Source: Orthonyx spaldingii
Lineage: Eukaryota > Chordata > Aves > Passeriformes > Orthonychidae
Direction of reading: 5' to 3'
DNA: 64,000 nt
Assembly: GCA_013397795.1 (NCBI GenBank)
Contig: VZTJ01005674.1
Span: 199,486 to 263,485 of the forward strand
Made by a program: the position numbers and the translations under genes. This document shows, piece by piece, positions 59,468-64,000 of the stretch (positions within the stretch are counted from its first letter, which is position 1; each line of letters opens with the position of its first letter). The notes beneath the pieces are model-generated. The model was not told where the DNA came from, made no database searches, and saw only the letters and a program-made list of their open reading frames with translations.

Positions 59468-60345
59468 GAACCATCTAATCATAGGATGCCAGATTGGAGA
59501 GATCTAAAGAATTATCTGACCCAACCTTCCTTGGCAAAAGCAGGTTCTGGGCAAGATGGTACTGCACCCTCTCCAGCTGAGTCTAAAAAGTGTGCAGTGC
59601 TGGGAAACCCACCATTTCCCTGGAGAGACAATTCCAATGGCTAATTATTCTCATTGTGAATGATTTTCCTCTTATGTCTAATTGGAATCTCCCTGGGAGT
59701 AAATTGTACCTATTACCCATTTTCCACATGACTCCATGTAAAAAGGGAGTCTCCATCTTCTCTGCAGCCACCCTTTAGGTACTAGGACATGGTGATAAGG
59801 TTTTCCCTAAGCCTCCTTTTCTCAAGGCTGAATAAACCCAGTTCTCTCAACTTCTCCTCACTTGGCAACTTCCCAGCCTTTTGATCATCTCTGTGGCCCT
59901 TCTTTGGACCTTCTCCATCTGGTCCATGGGGTTTTTTTGTGTGTAGCAGTGGCCAAAACTGAACACACTGTTCCTGATGTGGCCTGACAAAGGCTGATTA
60001 GAGTGGGATAATGACTTTGTTATCTCTGCTGTCTGATGCCACCCACATCCTGTTGGTTTTCTGTGCTGCAGCAGCTCACTGTTCACTCTCATGGAGCTTG
60101 TTGTCCACCAAGACCCCCAGGTCCTTTTCCACAGAGCTGGTACCAGCCAGGTTTATGTTTCTGTTACATTTTTGTTCCTGGATTATGTTTTCCCAGGTGC
60201 TGGACTTTACACTCATCCTTGTTGAACTTTGTAAGTTTCTTGTTATTCCACTCTTCCAGACCTCCCCAAAGTCTTCCTGCAGGGTGTCTGGAGTCCATTT
60301 TCCAGGCCACTTATGAAGATATTAATCTTAGGTGTACAACTTTAT
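59468..60345 (-). mobile_element. Old CR1 LINE 3' copy, antisense (about 880 bp)
   Basis: On the + strand it runs from a reversed tail (catctaatcataggatgcca, aagaattatctgacccaacc) through the reversed ORF2 end (aaacccaccatttccctgga, cctaagcctccttttctcaa, ggctgaataaacccagttct, tggcccttctttggacct). It then reaches cacccacatcctgttggttt and aagacccccaggtccttttc. It is markedly more diverged than the 13 kb and 31-33 kb copies. The ORF2 frame is broken. Confidence 0.85.
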
Positions 60346-61070
60346 TTCTCTGTTCACCTAAGTCTCACTGCATTAACTGTGTGAGAATTTTTCATTCCTT
60401 GTCATCGTTGAGGTCTAAAGATCAGGACACCAAAGGTGAAGGGGCCCTTTGTAATGGGGTGGACAGAGAAGGGAGTGCCTGGTGAACAGTCCCACTCAAA
60501 GGGCTGGTGGGCATGGATTGGTCAGGCAGGCCCAAAAGATCTGTGATGGGTAAGGGAGAGCCTTAAACTGCAGCAATAATCCTAATATCACCCAATTCCA
60601 CTTTTCTCCTTACTCCGGTGTTCCATGCTGCCTTGGTTTGGTACCTCTGTCTCCAAAGGCCAATACAGGCTCAATCTCATCGAGACCTGGTCTTTCTCAT
60701 GGGTAAATGCATGTGAACACCTCTTGACTTAGATGCTCCAGACTGTACTTGAAGATTCCTCCTCTCACAGGTGATCTGTCGTTCTCTCTGAAGAATGGAT
60801 GTTTTCCTATCCTCCTGCACTCCAAGGAGTTCTGACCTGCCCTGGGGCTTGTTTACTTTTAATAGATAATTGTACCTCTGGATATTCAAGATCTCTGGAT
60901 CTGGTTTTGAGTGTAGTCTCAGTGGGACTGTGTGGTCTGGAGGATGTTATGGCTGTGTTGTCTGGTAGCTCTGCAGTGGTTTTGAGTTGCTCCTTTTTTG
61001 TTTACACTCACTCACCTCTTATACGATGAGAAAAGGTGTCTTTTATTTTTTCTCCACCATTAATTATTGT
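60346..61070. other. Intergenic sequence, nothing recognised
   Basis: No supported gene or repeat beyond the end of the CR1. Confidence 0.6.
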
Positions 61071-61126
61071 ATACACACACACATACACACACATATAAAT
61101 ATAAATGTATGTATATAAATATAAAC
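61071..61126. repeat. Short (CA)n microsatellite and AT-rich tail
   Basis: Interrupted CA dinucleotides (atacacacac, acatacacacacata) followed by alternating TATAAA-type AT-rich sequence. Confidence 0.9.
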
Positions 61127-61825
61127 ACAGCTTTATTGTATCTGCCCCGAGTCATTCCTCTGGCTCTCTCTCATTTGCTTTCCAGCCTTCTCTCACAATC
61201 ACCTTGTTCTCTGTGCTTACTGACAGTTCCTTTTTGGTTCCAGTGTCTCGAGAAGGGTGTCTGGAATGGGACACAGGTTTGGCACTGGATGCATGGTTTA
61301 TTTCCCTCCAGCACTGACTAGAACCCCTGTTTGGGTCTGCAGGACTTACAGCCTCTGGCAGGGAATGAATGTGTCTGTTACATCTTCCCTGAAGTAACGT
61401 TTACAGGCCTGCTGATGTTTCTGGCAGGTGAGGAGGGACTCAGAAGACCCAGCAGATCAGTGGTGCCTGCTGTGAGCCCCCAGTAAGGGTCTGGCTGCGG
61501 GGCAGCATCACTGGACACCCCACAAACAGCGGGGGACGAGGCTCTCCCCATGAGTCGGAAGCGGCGCTGATCTGTGGAAAGCAAAACACGGGAAGATGTC
61601 AGTGAGTCTTTCATTGCCACATGTTCTTCACAGGCTGGGGACTGCTGGAGGCAGTTCAGTGTAGCTGGGGTTGAACTGTCCTTTTAAAATCAGTCTTCAG
61701 TGCGCCTCGCTCTCCTCATAGGCTGTGGCATCCTCTGCTGAAAGCCCCCGAGGCTCTGCTGAGCTTGATGGACAATTCCTTTTCTTTCTTCCCCTTTGTG
61801 CTCTCTCACAAAGAGAAACTGCTTC

Positions 61826-61895
61826 TCTTCCAGGAGAGGAGGGAGGGAGGCAGGGAGGGAAGAAAGGAGGGAGGGACGGAGAGGAGGATTTTCTT
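61826..61895 (+). repeat. Purine-rich (GGGA)n tract with G-quadruplex pattern
   Basis: G3 runs at 61841-61843, 61845-61847, 61853-61855, 61857-61859, 61869-61871 and 61873-61875, separated by loops of 1-9 bases. This meets the usual four-G3-run, short-loop pattern on the + strand. Confidence 0.85.
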
Positions 61896-64000
61896 CTTGG
61901 CCTGGGATGTCTGCACCTCCACACTTCCAGCCCTGTCCTACGGCCAGGCTGGATCGCTGTTGGTATGGCAACGCTTCCCTGCACCAACCAAACCGTGAGA
62001 GGTGAGGGAAAATAATTATTCATCTCCATTTAGCTAATGGTAGACAGAGTCCCAGAGATTGAGATTTCTTAGAGGAATTTATGATATGGATGTGTCCTAG
62101 TAGTGTTTTGTTTAAGGTATCCACGATGGCTGGATCCCCCAGGAATCAAGTACAACCAGCACTGATCTGAATCTTTAAGTGGCTTTGACAAACGTGTCCC
62201 AGAAATAAATAAACTGGGGCTTTCAGGAACCATTTGACATTGTTCTTGCTCAGCAGCCATTAAAGGGGCTGTCCCAGGTGAGCTGATCAAGGTCACAGAG
62301 GTTGCCACTGCAGAGGTGGGACCGAGCCACATCTCTGGAATGTGACTATCTTCTCACGCTTTCCTCTCTGATGCCTGCTTTACAAATAAAGTAAAATACA
62401 GTTTCTCAGCCTGAGGTTCTTTGAGCTTGGGTGGACAGTTTGGATCTTCTGAGATATCAACAACAATTGGGAAAAAACCCTGCAAATGAATGAAAATTGA
62501 CTAAATTTGCAAAGCCATCTGTGAAAAAGTAGAAGCCAGTGGAGGACATCCTGCCTGTCCTGAATGTTGTCGTTCCCCATGCCCAGTGGTTTAAGTACGT
62601 TTGTGTGCTTTGAAAAAGAATTTCATATGCAGGAGCCTGTTGCCTTGACCTGAACTTAGCAAAGGGGCATCTTGAGGCATTGTCACATCTTGGGAATGTG
62701 GCCTAGCTTTGCATCATTTATGGAGTATGCATTATTCTGGGCTAATGTGAACGTAAGCCTTTGATCTCATGCCATTGCACCAAGCGAAATAGATGTAACT
62801 GTTGAATTCCTTCCTCTTTTATCATTCCTCAGTCAATAATACTACAGCTTACCATTCCTCCATCCCCCTCCTCCTTTGTGCAGCTTCTGGGGCTGTGTTG
62901 CTTTCCTTCTGGTTTTCAATCCTGCTGCATTCCCCACGCTTTCAAGACAGGTTTTATACAGGAAAAAGGAAAATACATTTCATAATGCAAACATGCCCTG
63001 CTCAGCACTTTCTGTTATCTTATTTATACACTGCAGTACAGCTTTCTATGACCCAGTGATTATCATTTCCCAGAGCTATCATCACTTTAAAGCTACCTCT
63101 GAATTGTGCTCCAGCAGATGGTACAACCCTACGAGCACTGTGAGAGCCTGGAAGGGAGGGGATGGGGCAAATTTTGCACACAGAAACCAGGCTGCTGCCC
63201 CAACAGCCAGGAAACCTTTGCCTTGCATTGCTTCTCACAGTGTTCAACTTCAGCCTGGATTGTTGAGTACTGTCAGGCTGTTAACCACCAGGGAAATCAA
63301 GGTGGTTGTTTTTCTTGGGTTTGGGCCTGTCTACTCACTGACTTTCTTTTTTTTTCCTTTTAATTTTTTTTCCCCCTGCATAACAACTGAGCTGATTAAT
63401 TCCAAGATAGAATACCAAATAAGTAAGAGTCATTCATTATATGCAGTATTCTAATAGATTTCAATGTGATCTAAACTTGGATTGAATGCTAACCCATTGA
63501 TTGCTATTCAGTTGTTTAAGCAGCTGTGCTACTAAGCTGAGCAGTTGCACTGTGTCATCCTTCTCTTTCTTCCTTCGATTTCTACCTCCCTTTCTCCACT
63601 CTTGAAATGGCTAACCCCTTGTCTATACATTTTCCTTCAGTGGATTGTGTCCTTTGTGACTGACTACCAAGTACACAATGGAAATGGTAGACAGCTAAAG
63701 TCATGAAAGATACGTTATCCCCACGTAATTGGGCAAAATTCCCATGGGTATTTCACCAAGCAGAGCAGGTTGTTATCATTCTCGTTGAGATGATAATAAA
63801 GAGGTGTGATTTACTGCTTCAGTTGTTTCAAAGGTGTCATTTGAACCTGGGGGAGTGTGGTGCTGTTAAACGGACCTGGACAAAGCCTTACAGAGCAGTG
63901 AGTGCACGTCTGTAATTGTAGACAGAGGCATTAAAAAAGGGGGCTTGATTATTTCTCATAATCCTGTGCTTTTTCTTTGACTCAAAGTGAAGTTGTGGGT
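61896..64000. other. Intergenic sequence to window end, nothing recognised
   Basis: 2.1 kb without supported gene or repeat. A 192-codon + frame at 62876-63454 is AT-rich, runs through pyrimidine tracts and has no recognisable domain. Confidence 0.55.

Noticed and set aside
1..64000. CRISPR arrays, operons, prophage or plasmid features
   Set aside because: None seen; intron-exon structure and CR1 elements show this is avian nuclear DNA.

Overview
This window is vertebrate nuclear DNA, almost certainly from a bird. The evidence is split exons with GT-AG introns, no operons, and many 5'-truncated CR1 LINEs ending in the avian 3' tail (lines such as 'gatcttaaaggtcttttccaacc' followed by ATTCTATG-like repeats). 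There is also one retroviral solo LTR. Nothing prokaryotic, plasmid-like or CRISPR-like was seen.

The only gene I can support is TMEM38B (TRIC-B, an ER/SR trimeric intracellular cation channel). It lies on the + strand at 1-12347 in six exons: 1-105, 4338-4494, 7086-7270, 8070-8157, 10187-10304 and 12141-12347. The joined frame is open for 285 residues and ends at a stop codon. The window opens inside exon 1, possibly only one base into the start codon. Human TMEM38B lies on chromosome 9q31, and that region corresponds to the avian Z chromosome as far as I recall. Z linkage is therefore an inference, not something the sequence shows.

From 12.3 kb to 64 kb I find no protein gene. This fits the large gene-poor interval beyond TMEM38B in other vertebrates. 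The recognisable content is repeats. CR1 copies lie at 11.65-11.95 (minus), 13.2-14.7 (+), 17.06-17.39 (+, internally deleted), 20.15-20.45 (minus), 22.1 (+, tip only), 30.4-30.9 (+), 31.15-31.71 (+), 32.5-33.2 (minus), 33.4-35.6 (+, the longest), 44.0-44.9 (minus, split by an LTR) and 59.5-60.3 kb (minus, old). A decayed LINE ORF1 with an SGNH/GDSL-esterase-like domain lies at 40.3-41.4 kb (minus).

The densest part is 30.1-35.6 kb. It holds a CCAAA pentamer array, two CR1 copies placed tail to tail, and between them an assembly gap of 19 N and a TGATCCCGCTCC 12-mer minisatellite that stays open in several frames on both strands. Other simple repeats are T37 at 38.0 kb, (CTTCTC)n at 39.8 kb, (CA)n at 61.07 kb and a G-quadruplex-type GGGA tract at 61.85 kb. 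Several perfect or near-perfect hairpins (1.5, 6.4, 40.4 and 47.6 kb) are explained by no feature I recognise.

I did not find a convincing new biological system. The observations most worth a second look are the nested LTR-in-CR1 with exact boundaries, the orphan LINE ORF1 esterase copy, the tail-to-tail CR1 pair flanking the minisatellite and gap, and the intron-1 hairpin.
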